DNA of 64,000 nucleotides from CAVQGZ01 sp942491665 (GTDB taxonomy: Bacteria; Actinomycetota; Actinomycetes; Jiangellales; Jiangellaceae): contig CALOBR010000001.1 of assembly GCA_942491665.1 (NCBI GenBank), forward strand, positions 372,001 through 436,000, read 5' to 3'. The notes under the pieces were generated by a model. The model searched no databases and was not told where the DNA came from. It saw only the letters and a program-made list of their open reading frames with translations. Both the position numbers and the translations under genes were made by a program. Of the stretch, positions 15,854-28,561 are shown one piece after another; within the stretch, counting starts at the first letter, position 1; the number at the start of each line of letters is the position of its first letter.

Positions 15854-17142
15854 CGTGCCTCGCTCCCGTTGCTCTGCGTCTCAGGCTCGACCGGGCGTAC
15901 CAGCACCGTGCCCACCCGGTTGCGGCGCCCGGCGGTCGACTCAGCCTGCAGGTGAAGGCCGCCGACCTGCGCTGTCGCGCCCGGGATCGGCACCCGGCCC
16001 AGCTGCTTGGCGAGCAGGCCCCCCACGGAGTCGACGTCGTCGTCGGAGAGCTCGAGGCCGAACATGTCGCCCAGCTCTTCGATGTTCATCCGGCTGCTGA
16101 CTCGCACCGACCCGTCCGAGAGCTTCTCGACCGGCGCTCCGCCGCTGTCGTACTCGTCGTCGATCTCGCCGACGATCTCTTCGAGCACGTCCTCGATGGT
16201 CACCAGCCCCGCGGTGCCGCCGTACTCGTCGATGACGACGCCGACGTGGGTGCGCGCAGCCTGCATCTCGCGCAACAGGTCGTCCACCGGCTTGGAGTCG
16301 GGGACGAAGATCGGCGTGCGCATCACCGACCCGACCCGTTCGATCGTCTCGGCGTTGCGGTTGTCGTAGACGCGGCGGACGACGTCCTTGAGGTAGGCCA
16401 CCCCCACGACGTCGTCGATGTCGTCGCCGATCACCGGAATGCGGCTGAACCCGCTGCGCAGCGCCAGTGACAGGCACTGCCGCAGGGTCTTGTCGTGCTC
16501 GATGAAGATCATGTCGGTGCGCGGCACCATCACCTCGCGGGTGAGGGTGTCGCCGAGCTCGAAGACCGAGTGGATCATCTGCCGCTCGTCCGCCTCGATC
16601 AGCATGCTGGCCTCGGCCATGTCGACCATCTCGCGCAGCTCGGCCTCACTGGCGAACGGACCCTGCCGAAAGCCTCGACCAGGGGTGAGCGCGTTGCCGA
16701 TCAGGATCAGCAGGCTCGAGAGCGGCCCGAGCACCCGCGTGACCAGCGTGACGGGTCCGGCCGCGGCCAGCGCGACCCGGTCGGCCTGCTGGCGCCCGAG
16801 CGTGCGCGGCCCGACCCCGATGACGACGTATGACACCACGGCCATGGTCGCCACGGAAGCCAGCACCGCCGCCCACCGCGGCGTCACGGCATCCAGGTAC
16901 AGCACGGTCACCAGCACGACGGCCGCGATCTCGATGGTCAGGCGGATGAAGAGAGCGGTGTTGAGGTAGCGGGCCCGGTCACCCAGCAGGGCCTGCAGGC
17001 GCGCCGCACCCGGTCGGCCCTCGGTGACGAGCTCGCCGGCACGCGCGCGGGAGAACGAGGCCAGGGCGGCCTCGGCCATCGTGATGACGCCGGCCAGCAC
17101 GACGAGCACGACGACGAGAAGGATCACCTGCCAGGTGCTCAT
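15850..17142 (-). CDS. CorC/HlyC-type CNNM transporter with CBS pair
   Basis: 430-residue membrane protein. The N-terminal CNNM (DUF21) domain has hydrophobic helices at about 3-25, 55-85, 88-110 and 120-150. Two CBS domains follow (about 190-320), recognisable from MVPRTDMIFIEHD and MRTPIFVPDSKPVDDLLREM, with the DEYGGTAGLVTIEDVLEEIVGEI linker. The last 80 residues are a CorC_HlyC FAD-binding-like domain. CNNM/CorC proteins export or sense Mg2+; earlier names call them haemolysins. The start is the ATG at 17142, overlapping the ybeY stop by four bases; its own stop overlaps the next gene by four. This is the fixed actinobacterial ybeY - corC - era order. Confidence 0.9.
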   Translation of the reverse strand: MSTWQVILLVVVLVVLAGVITMAEAALASFSRARAGELVTEGRPGAARLQALLGDRARYLNTALFIRLTIEIAAVVLVTVLYLDAVTPRWAAVLASVATMAVVSYVVIGVGPRTLGRQQADRVALAAAGPVTLVTRVLGPLSSLLILIGNALTPGRGFRQGPFASEAELREMVDMAEASMLIEADERQMIHSVFELGDTLTREVMVPRTDMIFIEHDKTLRQCLSLALRSGFSRIPVIGDDIDDVVGVAYLKDVVRRVYDNRNAETIERVGSVMRTPIFVPDSKPVDDLLREMQAARTHVGVVIDEYGGTAGLVTIEDVLEEIVGEIDDEYDSGGAPVEKLSDGSVRVSSRMNIEELGDMFGLELSDDDVDSVGGLLAKQLGRVPIPGATAQVGGLHLQAESTAGRRNRVGTVLVRPVEPETQSNGSEAR

Positions 17143-17626
17143 GTCGCGGCGGTCGCTCCCCCCGGAGCTTCCCCGGTGAGTCGCTGGCGGCGCCACTGCG
17201 CGAGCAGCCGGTCTTGCAGGCCGAACATCTCCCTCTCCTGCGCCGGCTCGGCGTGGTCGTAGCCGAGCAGGTGCAAGATGCCGTGCGTCGTCAACAGCTC
17301 CATCTCGGCCTCGGTGGTGTGACCCGCGGCTGCGCCTTGCCGCTGAGCCACCGCCGGGCAGAGCACGACGTCGCCGAGTAGACCCGGCTGCGGGTCCTGC
17401 CCGTCGGGTGTGGGCCGCAGCTCGTCCATCGGGAACGACAGCACGTCGGTGGGGCCCGGCTCGTCCATCCACTGGACGTGCAGGCGCTCCATGGCCCCTT
17501 CGTCCACCAGCATGATCGACAGGTCGGCCAGCGGGTGGATGCGCATCTGCGCAAGCACGTAGCGCGCGAGGTCGAGCATCGTCGCCTCGTCAGCCGGCGC
17601 GCCCGACTCGTTGAGAACCTCGACGG

Positions 17627-17630
<4 letters not shown>
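17139..17630 (-). CDS. ybeY: endoribonuclease YbeY
   Basis: Zinc-dependent RNase needed for 16S rRNA 3' end maturation and 70S quality control. 163 residues. HGILHLLGYDH at 116-126 gives the three zinc ligands His116, His120 and His126 in the H3xH5xH arrangement. MDEPGPTDVLSFPMDE (55-70) is the second signature, and LGDVVLCP (85-92) the third. The ATG at 17630 overlaps the phoH stop by four bases, and the stop overlaps corC the same way, so the three genes are probably translated in series. Confidence 0.95.
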
Positions 17631-18658
<1,028 letters not shown>

Positions 18659-18659
18659 G

Positions 18660-19421
18660 CTAGTCAGCCCAGACCTCTTCGTGCCTCGTCAACCAACGGC
18701 GGGTGCCGCTGAGCAGCACCGCCGCCGCGGCCGTCCCGGCGGTTGCCGAGCGCAGCACCGTCGGGCCCAGGTGCACGGGGCGTGCACCAGCGGCGGCGAG
18801 CTCGGCCAACTCCTGCGGGGTGTGACCGCCTTCGGGCCCCACCACCAGCAGCACGGTTCCCTCGCTCGGCACCTCGACACCCGCCAGGGGCTCGGTGGCA
18901 GCCACGTCCAGAAGCAGAGCCACCTCGACCTCGCCTACCCGCTGCGCGAGCTGCGGCGTGGACACCGGGGCAGCTATCTGCGGGACGCGGCTGCGCCGCG
19001 ACTGCTTGGCGGCCTCGGTCAGCGTCGTGCGCCATCGGCGCACACCTCGCTCGACCCGGTCGGCGTCCCAGGTGACGACGCTGCGCTGGGCGGCCCACGG
19101 CCAGACCGTGTCGACGCCCACCTCGGTCATGCCGGCCAGCGCCCGCTCCGCGGCGTCCGGCTTGATCAGGGCCTGAGCGACCTCGAGGCGTGGGGCCGGC
19201 TCGGGGTCGACCCGGCGAGCCGTCACGGCCAGGTCGACCTGTGCGCGGGCGACGGCCTGCACTTGGCAGCCCAGGCGAGTACCCCGGCCGTCGGTGACCT
19301 CGACCCGCTCCCCCACGCGAAGTCGGCGCACGTCGGCAGCATGATGCCCCTCGCGTCCGGACAGCGTCACGGTCGCGGCATCGGCGGTGAGCCCGTCGAG
19401 AAGAAAGAGCGGTGCTGTCAC
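18660..19421 (-). CDS. rsmE: 16S rRNA (uracil1498-N3)-methyltransferase RsmE
   Basis: SPOUT-class SAM methyltransferase that methylates U1498 of 16S rRNA. 253 residues. The N-terminal PUA-like domain has GREGHHAADVRRLRVGERVEVTDGRG. The C-terminal knot is clear from LLVVGPEGGHTPQELAEL and LGPTVLRSATAGTAA, the SAM-binding loops of RsmE. KQSRRSRVPQI, the conserved mid-protein motif, is present. The GTG at 19421 shares GTGA with the dnaJ stop. The stop is one base short of the phoH start, so rsmE and phoH are also tightly packed. Confidence 0.94.
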   Translation of the reverse strand: MTAPLFLLDGLTADAATVTLSGREGHHAADVRRLRVGERVEVTDGRGTRLGCQVQAVARAQVDLAVTARRVDPEPAPRLEVAQALIKPDAAERALAGMTEVGVDTVWPWAAQRSVVTWDADRVERGVRRWRTTLTEAAKQSRRSRVPQIAAPVSTPQLAQRVGEVEVALLLDVAATEPLAGVEVPSEGTVLLVVGPEGGHTPQELAELAAAGARPVHLGPTVLRSATAGTAAAAVLLSGTRRWLTRHEEVWAD

Positions 19422-20548
19422 GAGAACTTGTCGCGCAGACGGGTGAAGAAGCCACCCGCCGGACGATCGGCGGTCGGGCCGACCACCTTCTCCTCGCCAC
19501 GCACGGCGGCGAGCTCGCGCAGCAGGTCGCGCTGGCGCTCGTCCAATGCTGTCGGGGTGTGCACCTCGACGAACACCCTGAGGTCCCCACGGCCGGACGA
19601 GCGGAGGTGGGGGGCGCCAAGCCCGCGCAGCACGACCCGCTCACCGAACTGTGTGCCCGGGGGAACCTCGACGACCCGGGGGCCGTCCAGCGTCTCCAGC
19701 TCGACGGTGGTACCCAGCGCTGCGGCCGACATGGGCACCTTGAGCGTGCAGACCAGGTCGTCGCCCTCGCGGGAGAACACGGGGTGGGGCTTCACGCTCA
19801 CCTCGACGAACAGGTCACCGGCTGGGCCGCCCCCCGGTCCAACCTCTCCCTCGCCCACGAGCTGGAGGCGCGTGCCGGAGTCGACACCTGCCGGCACCTC
19901 GATGTTGAGGGTGCGCCGAGTACGCACGCGGCCGTCGCCGGCGCACTCGGCGCAGGGGCGCGGGTTGACGGTGCCGAACCCCCGGCATTGCGGGCACGGA
20001 CGGGTGGTCATCACCTGGCCCAGGAACGAGCGCTGCACGTGGCTGATCTCGCCACGGCCGCGACACACGTCGCAGGTGACGAACTCGCTGCCGTCCGATG
20101 TGCCAGCGCCTGAGCAGGTGGGGCAGGCGACCGCGGTGTCGACCTGGATCTCCTGCGTCGTGCCGAACAGGGCCGCAGCGAGGTCGACCTCCATGCGCAG
20201 CAGCGCGTCCTGGCCACGACGGGTGCGGCTGCGGGGGCCACGGCTGTTGGTCTGGCCGAAGAACGCGTCGAAGATGTCGGTGAAGGTGAAATCGCCGCCC
20301 ATGCCGCCGGGACCGGCGGAGGCACCGCTGGAGCGCAGGGGGTCACCACCGAGGTCGTACATCTCGCGCTTGCGCGGGTCCGACAGCACCTCGTAGGCGT
20401 TGCTCACCTCTTTGAAGCGCTCTTGGTCGTCCGCGTCGCCGCTGACGTCAGGGTGGTGTTGGCGCGCCAGGCGCCGGTAGGCGCGCTTGATGTCGTCGGC
20501 CGAGGCGTCCTTGGGCACGCCGAGCACCTGGTAGTAGTCGGTGGGCAC
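19418..20548 (-). CDS. dnaJ: chaperone protein DnaJ (DnaJ2-type)
   Basis: Hsp40 co-chaperone that delivers substrates to DnaK and stimulates its ATPase. 376 residues. The J domain starts YYQVLGVPKDASADDIKRAY, and HPD at 32-34 is the DnaK contact. A G/F-rich linker follows at about 75-105. Four zinc-binding CxxCxGxG motifs are present: CPTCSGAG, CDVCRGRG, CPQCRGFG and CAECAGDG. The C-terminal substrate domain runs to the end. It is paired with hrcA, as expected of the heat-shock-controlled second DnaJ of actinobacteria; the dnaK-grpE-dnaJ1 copy is not here. The start is the GTG at 20548, 26 bases after hrcA. Confidence 0.95.
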   Translation of the reverse strand: MPTDYYQVLGVPKDASADDIKRAYRRLARQHHPDVSGDADDQERFKEVSNAYEVLSDPRKREMYDLGGDPLRSSGASAGPGGMGGDFTFTDIFDAFFGQTNSRGPRSRTRRGQDALLRMEVDLAAALFGTTQEIQVDTAVACPTCSGAGTSDGSEFVTCDVCRGRGEISHVQRSFLGQVMTTRPCPQCRGFGTVNPRPCAECAGDGRVRTRRTLNIEVPAGVDSGTRLQLVGEGEVGPGGGPAGDLFVEVSVKPHPVFSREGDDLVCTLKVPMSAAALGTTVELETLDGPRVVEVPPGTQFGERVVLRGLGAPHLRSSGRGDLRVFVEVHTPTALDERQRDLLRELAAVRGEEKVVGPTADRPAGGFFTRLRDKFS

Positions 20549-20574
20549 AGTTCTCCGTTCGTCCTCGGCCGGTT

Positions 20575-21591
20575 CTACTCGGCCAAGATCTGGCTGACGT
20601 AGCGAGCAACGGCCCGCACCGTCGCCATTGTTCCGGGGTAGTCCATCGGGAGCGGGCCGACGACGCCCAGCGAGCCGAGCAGCTCACCGCCGGTGCCGTA
20701 GGACGACGAGACGACCGAGCTCGTGGTGAGCGCGATGTGCTCGTTCTCCGAGCCGATGCGCACACTGACCGCGAGCGGGCTCGCGGCCTCGCCGACAAGG
20801 TGCAGCAGCACGACGTGCTCCTCGAGCGCTTCCAGCAGCGGCCGCACCCCCGTCTCGAACTCGCGCCCGTAGGCGGTGATGTTCGCGGTGCCGGCCACCG
20901 CCACGCGCTCGTCGTGCGCCTCGGCGATGTTCTCCAGCAGGGCGGCCACCATCGACGCGACCGACGCGCGGTGCTCGGGGGCGAACTGCTCGGTGATGTC
21001 GGCAAGCCGGTCGGACACCTCGGCGAGGCGCTGACCGGCGAGCTGGGCGTTGAGCCGGTCGCGCAGGCCTGCCAGCGTGGCGGCGTCCAGCTCGGCCGGC
21101 AGCTCGACGACCGTCTGGTCGACGCGTCCGTTCTCGGTGATGACGACCAGCAGCACCCGGGTGCCGGCCATCGCGACGATCTCGACGTGGCGGATGGTCG
21201 AGCGGGTGATGAGCGGGTACTGCACGACCGCGATCTGCCGGGTGAGCTGGGCGAGCAGCCGCACGCTGCGCGTCACGATCTCATCAAGGTCCACGGCCCC
21301 CTCGAGAAATGTCGAGATGGCGCGGCGCTCGGGCACCGACAGCGGCTTGAGCCCGCTGAGCCGGTCGACGAACACCCGGTAGCCCTTGTCGGTGGGGATG
21401 CGCCCCGCGCTCGTGTGTGGCTGGGCGATGTAGCCCTCTTCTTCGAGCACGGCCATGTCGTTGCGCACCGTCGCCGAGCTGACGCCCAGGGAGTGGCGGT
21501 CGACCAGCGCCTTCGACCCCACCGGCTCACGCGTCGCGACGTAGTCCTCCACGATGGCGCGAAGCACCTCGACCTTACGATCGTCCAGCAC
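20575..21591 (-). CDS. hrcA: heat-inducible transcription repressor HrcA
   Basis: DNA-binding repressor that holds class I heat-shock genes off by binding CIRCE until GroEL is titrated. 338 residues. The winged helix is in the first 75 residues: REPVGSKALVDRH and SSATVRNDMAVLEEEGYIAQPHTSAGRIPTDKGYR are the family signatures. The remaining HrcA domain includes a GAF-like core. The start is the GTG at 21591, with GGAGGT five bases away. A CIRCE element lies 27 bases upstream, so the gene represses itself and the downstream dnaJ. Confidence 0.96.
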   Translation of the reverse strand: MLDDRKVEVLRAIVEDYVATREPVGSKALVDRHSLGVSSATVRNDMAVLEEEGYIAQPHTSAGRIPTDKGYRVFVDRLSGLKPLSVPERRAISTFLEGAVDLDEIVTRSVRLLAQLTRQIAVVQYPLITRSTIRHVEIVAMAGTRVLLVVITENGRVDQTVVELPAELDAATLAGLRDRLNAQLAGQRLAEVSDRLADITEQFAPEHRASVASMVAALLENIAEAHDERVAVAGTANITAYGREFETGVRPLLEALEEHVVLLHLVGEAASPLAVSVRIGSENEHIALTTSSVVSSSYGTGGELLGSLGVVGPLPMDYPGTMATVRAVARYVSQILAE

Positions 21592-21617
21592 GCGTCACCT
21601 CCGTTCGGACAGCCACT

Positions 21618-21644
21618 CTGGCACTCACGCTGCGCGAGTGCCAA
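21618..21644 (-). promoter_or_regulatory. CIRCE operator and -10 box of hrcA-dnaJ
   Basis: Nine-base arms (21618-21626 and 21636-21644), GCACTC and GAGTGC at their core, flank exactly nine bases, the CIRCE geometry. On the minus strand TAGACT at 21649-21644 is a TANNNT -10 box that touches the operator, so bound HrcA would cover the transcript start. Confidence 0.88.
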
Positions 21645-21659
21645 GTCTACGCCCGCCGG

Positions 21660-22895
21660 TCAGGTCAGGCGCAGCGTGACCGCGTCGGCCAGCAGCCGAC
21701 CCCGGCGGGTGAGCGTCACCTGGCCTGAGCGCAGCGGCTCTGGCTGTACGAGGCCGTCGCCCACCATGGCGTCGAGCCGGACGCGGGCCTGCGACCCGAC
21801 CGATGCCGCCACGTCGGCCACGGCGGCGCCGTCGGCCGTGCGCAGCCCGAGCATGATGCGCTCAAGGCGCCGGGTCGCCTCGTCCAGCGTCTCGCGCGCC
21901 GCAGCCGGGAACAGCCCGGCGTCGAGGCGCTGCGACCAGGCCGCGGGGTGCTTGACGTTCCACCAGCGCACCCCGCCGACATGGCTGTGCGCCCCCGGCC
22001 CGAGCCCCCACCAGTTGGTGTCGCGCCAGTAGTGCAGGTTGTGGCGAGACCGGTGCCGCGGGCCCCGCGCCCAGTTGGAGATCTCGTACCACTCGAACCC
22101 CGCGTGTCCCAGCGCCTCGTCGGCCGCCTCGTACATCGAGGCCATCGCCTCGTCGTCCGGGGCGGCGATCTCGCCACGGGCGACCCGCCCGGCCAGGCGG
22201 GTGCCGGGCTCGACGATGAGTGCGTAGGCGCTGACGTGGTCGGGCGCGAGGCCGACAGCGACGGCAACAGTGTGCGCCCAGTCGGCCAGCGACTCCCCCG
22301 GCGTCCCGTAGATCAGGTCGAGGCTCAGGCTGTCGTAGCCGGCCGCTCGCGCGTCGGCGACCGCCGCCGCCACCCGGCCCGGGGTGTGCACCCGGTCGAG
22401 GACGGCCAGCACGTGCGGCGTCGCGCTCTGCATGCCCATCGACAACCGGGTGACCCCGCCCGAGCGAAGAGCAGCAAGCGTCTGCGGCGTGAGCGTCTCG
22501 GGGTTGGCCTCGACGCTCACCTCGGCGTCGTCGGCAAGCCCCGGGTCGTCGCGCAGCGCGTCCAGCACGCGCAGAAGGTCGGCGGGAGGCAGCAGCGTCG
22601 GCGTGCCGCCGCCGAAGAAGACGGTGTCGACCGGCGGACGCGCCGGGCCCAGAACCTGCCGGGCCAAGCGCCACTCAGCAAGCACCGCGTCTGCCCAGCC
22701 GGCGCGCGAGGCCCCGGGCGTGGTTCCAAGCTCGTCGGCGGTGTAGGTGTTGAAGTCGCAGTAGCCGCAGCGCGTGGCGCAGAACGGGACGTGCACGTAC
22801 ACGCCGAACGGCCGCGACCCCAGCGTGGCCAGTGACCTCGTCGACAGCCGCCCGTCGTCGGGCGCGGGGTCACCGGCCGCCTGGGGTCCCGGCAC
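21660..22895 (-). CDS. hemW: radical SAM haem chaperone HemW
   Basis: Radical SAM protein once called HemN-like; HemW binds haem and delivers it to target proteins. 411 residues. VYVHVPFCATRCGYCDFNTY near residue 35 carries the CxxxCxxC iron-sulfur motif. FFGGGTPTLL and EANPETLT are the SAM-binding strands. The C-terminal HemN_C domain has RHNLHYWRDTNWWGLGPGAHSH, where HNxxYW is the haem-binding signature distinguishing HemW from coproporphyrinogen dehydrogenase. The start is the GTG at 22895; it lies 27 bases after the acyl-CoA ligase stop. Position between lepA and hrcA is conserved in actinobacteria. Confidence 0.93.
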   Translation of the reverse strand: MPGPQAAGDPAPDDGRLSTRSLATLGSRPFGVYVHVPFCATRCGYCDFNTYTADELGTTPGASRAGWADAVLAEWRLARQVLGPARPPVDTVFFGGGTPTLLPPADLLRVLDALRDDPGLADDAEVSVEANPETLTPQTLAALRSGGVTRLSMGMQSATPHVLAVLDRVHTPGRVAAAVADARAAGYDSLSLDLIYGTPGESLADWAHTVAVAVGLAPDHVSAYALIVEPGTRLAGRVARGEIAAPDDEAMASMYEAADEALGHAGFEWYEISNWARGPRHRSRHNLHYWRDTNWWGLGPGAHSHVGGVRWWNVKHPAAWSQRLDAGLFPAAARETLDEATRRLERIMLGLRTADGAAVADVAASVGSQARVRLDAMVGDGLVQPEPLRSGQVTLTRRGRLLADAVTLRLT

Positions 22896-22922
22896 GTTGG
22901 CGTACTCGGTGTCGGGCTCGGC

Positions 22923-24737
<1,815 letters not shown>

Positions 24738-24825
24738 GTCCTGCCTCCCGTTGCACGTTGCCGCCACCCAGCGGCCCTACTGGGACGTTACCTGCTGGGT
24801 GCGCGGCGCCATACCCCCAGATCGC

Positions 24826-24867
24826 CGGGATTGTCCGAGTCGACAGGGGGTTCGCCGGACGATCCCG
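24826..24867 (-). terminator. terminator-like hairpin after lepA
   Basis: Twelve-base arms (24826-24837 and 24856-24867) with one mismatch flank an 18-base loop, beginning three bases past the lepA stop. It separates lepA from the acyl-CoA synthetase, whose own ribosome site follows downstream. Confidence 0.65.
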
Positions 24868-24870
24868 CGA

Positions 24871-26736
<1,866 letters not shown>

Positions 26737-26762
26737 CGGTGAAGTGTCCCACGCGTCGCGGG

Positions 26763-27620
26763 TCAGGCCAGGCGGGTGATCTCCACCGCCGCGTCGAGCC
26801 GGGACGCCCCGCCGCCGGCGATCACGCCCTTGACCGGAGCGACGTCGGAGTAGTCGCGGCCGGTGGCGACCAGCACGTGGTCACGGCCGACGGCACGTCC
26901 GTTCGTCGGGTCGTGGGCGACCCAAGCGGTGCCGTCCCACGCCTCAATCCAGGCATGGCTCTCCCCGCTGACGGTCTCGCCGGTCGACGCCTCGGCCTTG
27001 GGGTGCAGGTAGCCGGACACGTAGCGGGCCGGGACGCCGGCGCAGCGCAGCACGGCGATGGCGACGTGCGCGAAGTCTTGGCAGACGCCGCTGCCGGCCT
27101 CGAGCGCCTGCACCGCCGAGGTGTGCACCTCGGTCGTCCCCGGCGCGTAGCGAAGCGCCTCCCGCACCCAGTCCCCCACGAGCGTGGGCGCCCGTCGTAC
27201 GTCAGATCCGTCCCGCAGCCGTCGCGCAGCGTCGACGATGCGTGGGTCGTTGGGCGTGAACTCGGTGGGCTGCAGGTACTCGGTGAAGCGCCCGGCGAAG
27301 TCGGTGTCGTCGACCTCCGACCATGTCAGCTGCTGCGTGCGAGCGGCGTCGACCGGCCAGCCGGTCTCGACGACAGCGGTGCCGACGATCACCAGGCTGC
27401 GATGCGGGACGCGCAGGTCGAGTACGTGGACGACGGTGCCGAAGTAGTCCACGTACTCCAGCACCCGGCCCACCGGGGTGACGTCCAGGCGCGACTCCAG
27501 CACCACCTGGGCGGGTCCGGTGCGGGGGGTGACACGCAGCTCGTTGTACGAGGCGACCACCGGGTCGTCGTAGCGGTAGTCGGTGACGTGGCGCACGCGC
27601 ATGCGTGCCGGCCCGGTCAT
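26763..27620 (-). CDS. transglutaminase-like cysteine protease/amidase
   Basis: 285 residues. The N-terminal beta domain (MRVRHVTDYRYDDPVVASYNE) is the bacterial transglutaminase-like N-terminal region. The papain-like core has the catalytic triad Cys180 (GSGVCQDFAH), His222 (SHAWIEAW) and Asp237 (AHDPTNG). These proteins act as peptidases or amidases rather than true cross-linkers. It is the third gene of a cluster with an alpha-E protein and a circularly permuted ATP-grasp protein; comparative studies of such clusters suggested a peptide or amide ligation system with the transglutaminase as its hydrolase. No signal peptide is visible, so a cytoplasmic role is likely. The ATG at 27620 overlaps the alpha-E stop by four bases; an ATG six codons on is an alternative. 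Confidence 0.88.
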   Translation of the reverse strand: MTGPARMRVRHVTDYRYDDPVVASYNELRVTPRTGPAQVVLESRLDVTPVGRVLEYVDYFGTVVHVLDLRVPHRSLVIVGTAVVETGWPVDAARTQQLTWSEVDDTDFAGRFTEYLQPTEFTPNDPRIVDAARRLRDGSDVRRAPTLVGDWVREALRYAPGTTEVHTSAVQALEAGSGVCQDFAHVAIAVLRCAGVPARYVSGYLHPKAEASTGETVSGESHAWIEAWDGTAWVAHDPTNGRAVGRDHVLVATGRDYSDVAPVKGVIAGGGASRLDAAVEITRLA

Positions 27621-28561
27621 GAGACCACCTCCGCCGACCAGATCACGGCCGCGGCCTGGCGGAAAAATCGGTCGGCGACGGCCTCGTGCGCGAACGTCAT
27701 CGAGTGCTGGACCTCGGTCAGGATGCGTGGAAGCTCTTCGGTCAGCGTTCGTGGCTCGGTGTAGGCCAGTGTGGCGCGGGCGGCGCCCACGATGCGCCGC
27801 GCACGCCCGAGCACGGCAGCTCGGTCGGTCTCGGGTTCCAGCGCCGCGAGCACCGACTCGGCCTCGCCGAGCGCGTGCAGCAGCGAGCGGGGGAACAGCC
27901 GGTCGCGCACCAAGAACTGCACCACGCCGTCGGCACTGAGTCGGCCGCGATGGCTGCGCAGGTAGGCCTCGTACCCGCCGGCCGAGCGCAGCAGCAGCAC
28001 CCATGCCGAGGACGGTCCGCCCCAGCGCACCTCGGCCGAGAGCAGGCGGGCGGTCATGTCCACGCGTTCGAGGCTTCGCCCGAGCACGAGGAACTGCCAG
28101 CCGTCGTCGCGGCTCATCGTGGAGTCGACGTAGCCGCCGAACAGCGCGGTGCGCCGGCGGACGAAGTCCAAGAAGCCGTCCGGGCCGCGGCGCCGGGCCT
28201 GGGCGCGCTCCCCGGGCAGGCGGATGGAGGTCGCGTTGAGGCACTCCCACATCTCCGCCGACATCACCTCGCGCACGCCGCGGGCGTTCTCCCGCGCGGC
28301 CAGCAGGCTGCCCGCGGCCGAGGTCGGCTCCTCCGAGGCGTACCCGAGCGTCTCCATGACGTCGGCGATGGTGAGCATGCTGCTCGTCGGGACGGGCGCG
28401 CCCATCACGGTGAGCAGCCGGCGGCAGCCGGCGTCGACACCCTCGGGGTCGAGGCCGTAGAGGCGTCCGTGCACGTGGCTGTCGAGGATGCGGCCGGTGT
28501 CGTCGGCGCGCTCCACGTAGCGGCCGATCCAGTACAGCGACTCCGCGATGCGGCTCAGCAC
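27617..28561 (-). CDS. alpha-E domain protein (DUF403)
   Basis: 314 residues, almost all helical. The start MLSRIAESLYWIGRYVERADDTGRI is the alpha-E signature: Arg and Glu in YVERAD are its most conserved residues. Four to five more helices follow, including WQFLVLGRSLERVDMTARLL, a second copy of the same kind of motif. The biochemical role is unknown. It always travels with a circularly permuted ATP-grasp protein and usually a transglutaminase. The GTG at 28561 overlaps the end of the ATP-grasp gene by seven bases and its stop overlaps the transglutaminase start by four, so all three are likely made together. Confidence 0.9.
   Translation of the reverse strand: MLSRIAESLYWIGRYVERADDTGRILDSHVHGRLYGLDPEGVDAGCRRLLTVMGAPVPTSSMLTIADVMETLGYASEEPTSAAGSLLAARENARGVREVMSAEMWECLNATSIRLPGERAQARRRGPDGFLDFVRRRTALFGGYVDSTMSRDDGWQFLVLGRSLERVDMTARLLSAEVRWGGPSSAWVLLLRSAGGYEAYLRSHRGRLSADGVVQFLVRDRLFPRSLLHALGEAESVLAALEPETDRAAVLGRARRIVGAARATLAYTEPRTLTEELPRILTEVQHSMTFAHEAVADRFFRQAAAVIWSAEVVS

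Noticed and set aside
21660..22895. Oxygen-independent coproporphyrinogen oxidase HemN
   Set aside because: The CATRCGYC spacing and the HNLHYW segment fit HemW; the extra residues required for HemN catalysis at the N-terminus are absent.
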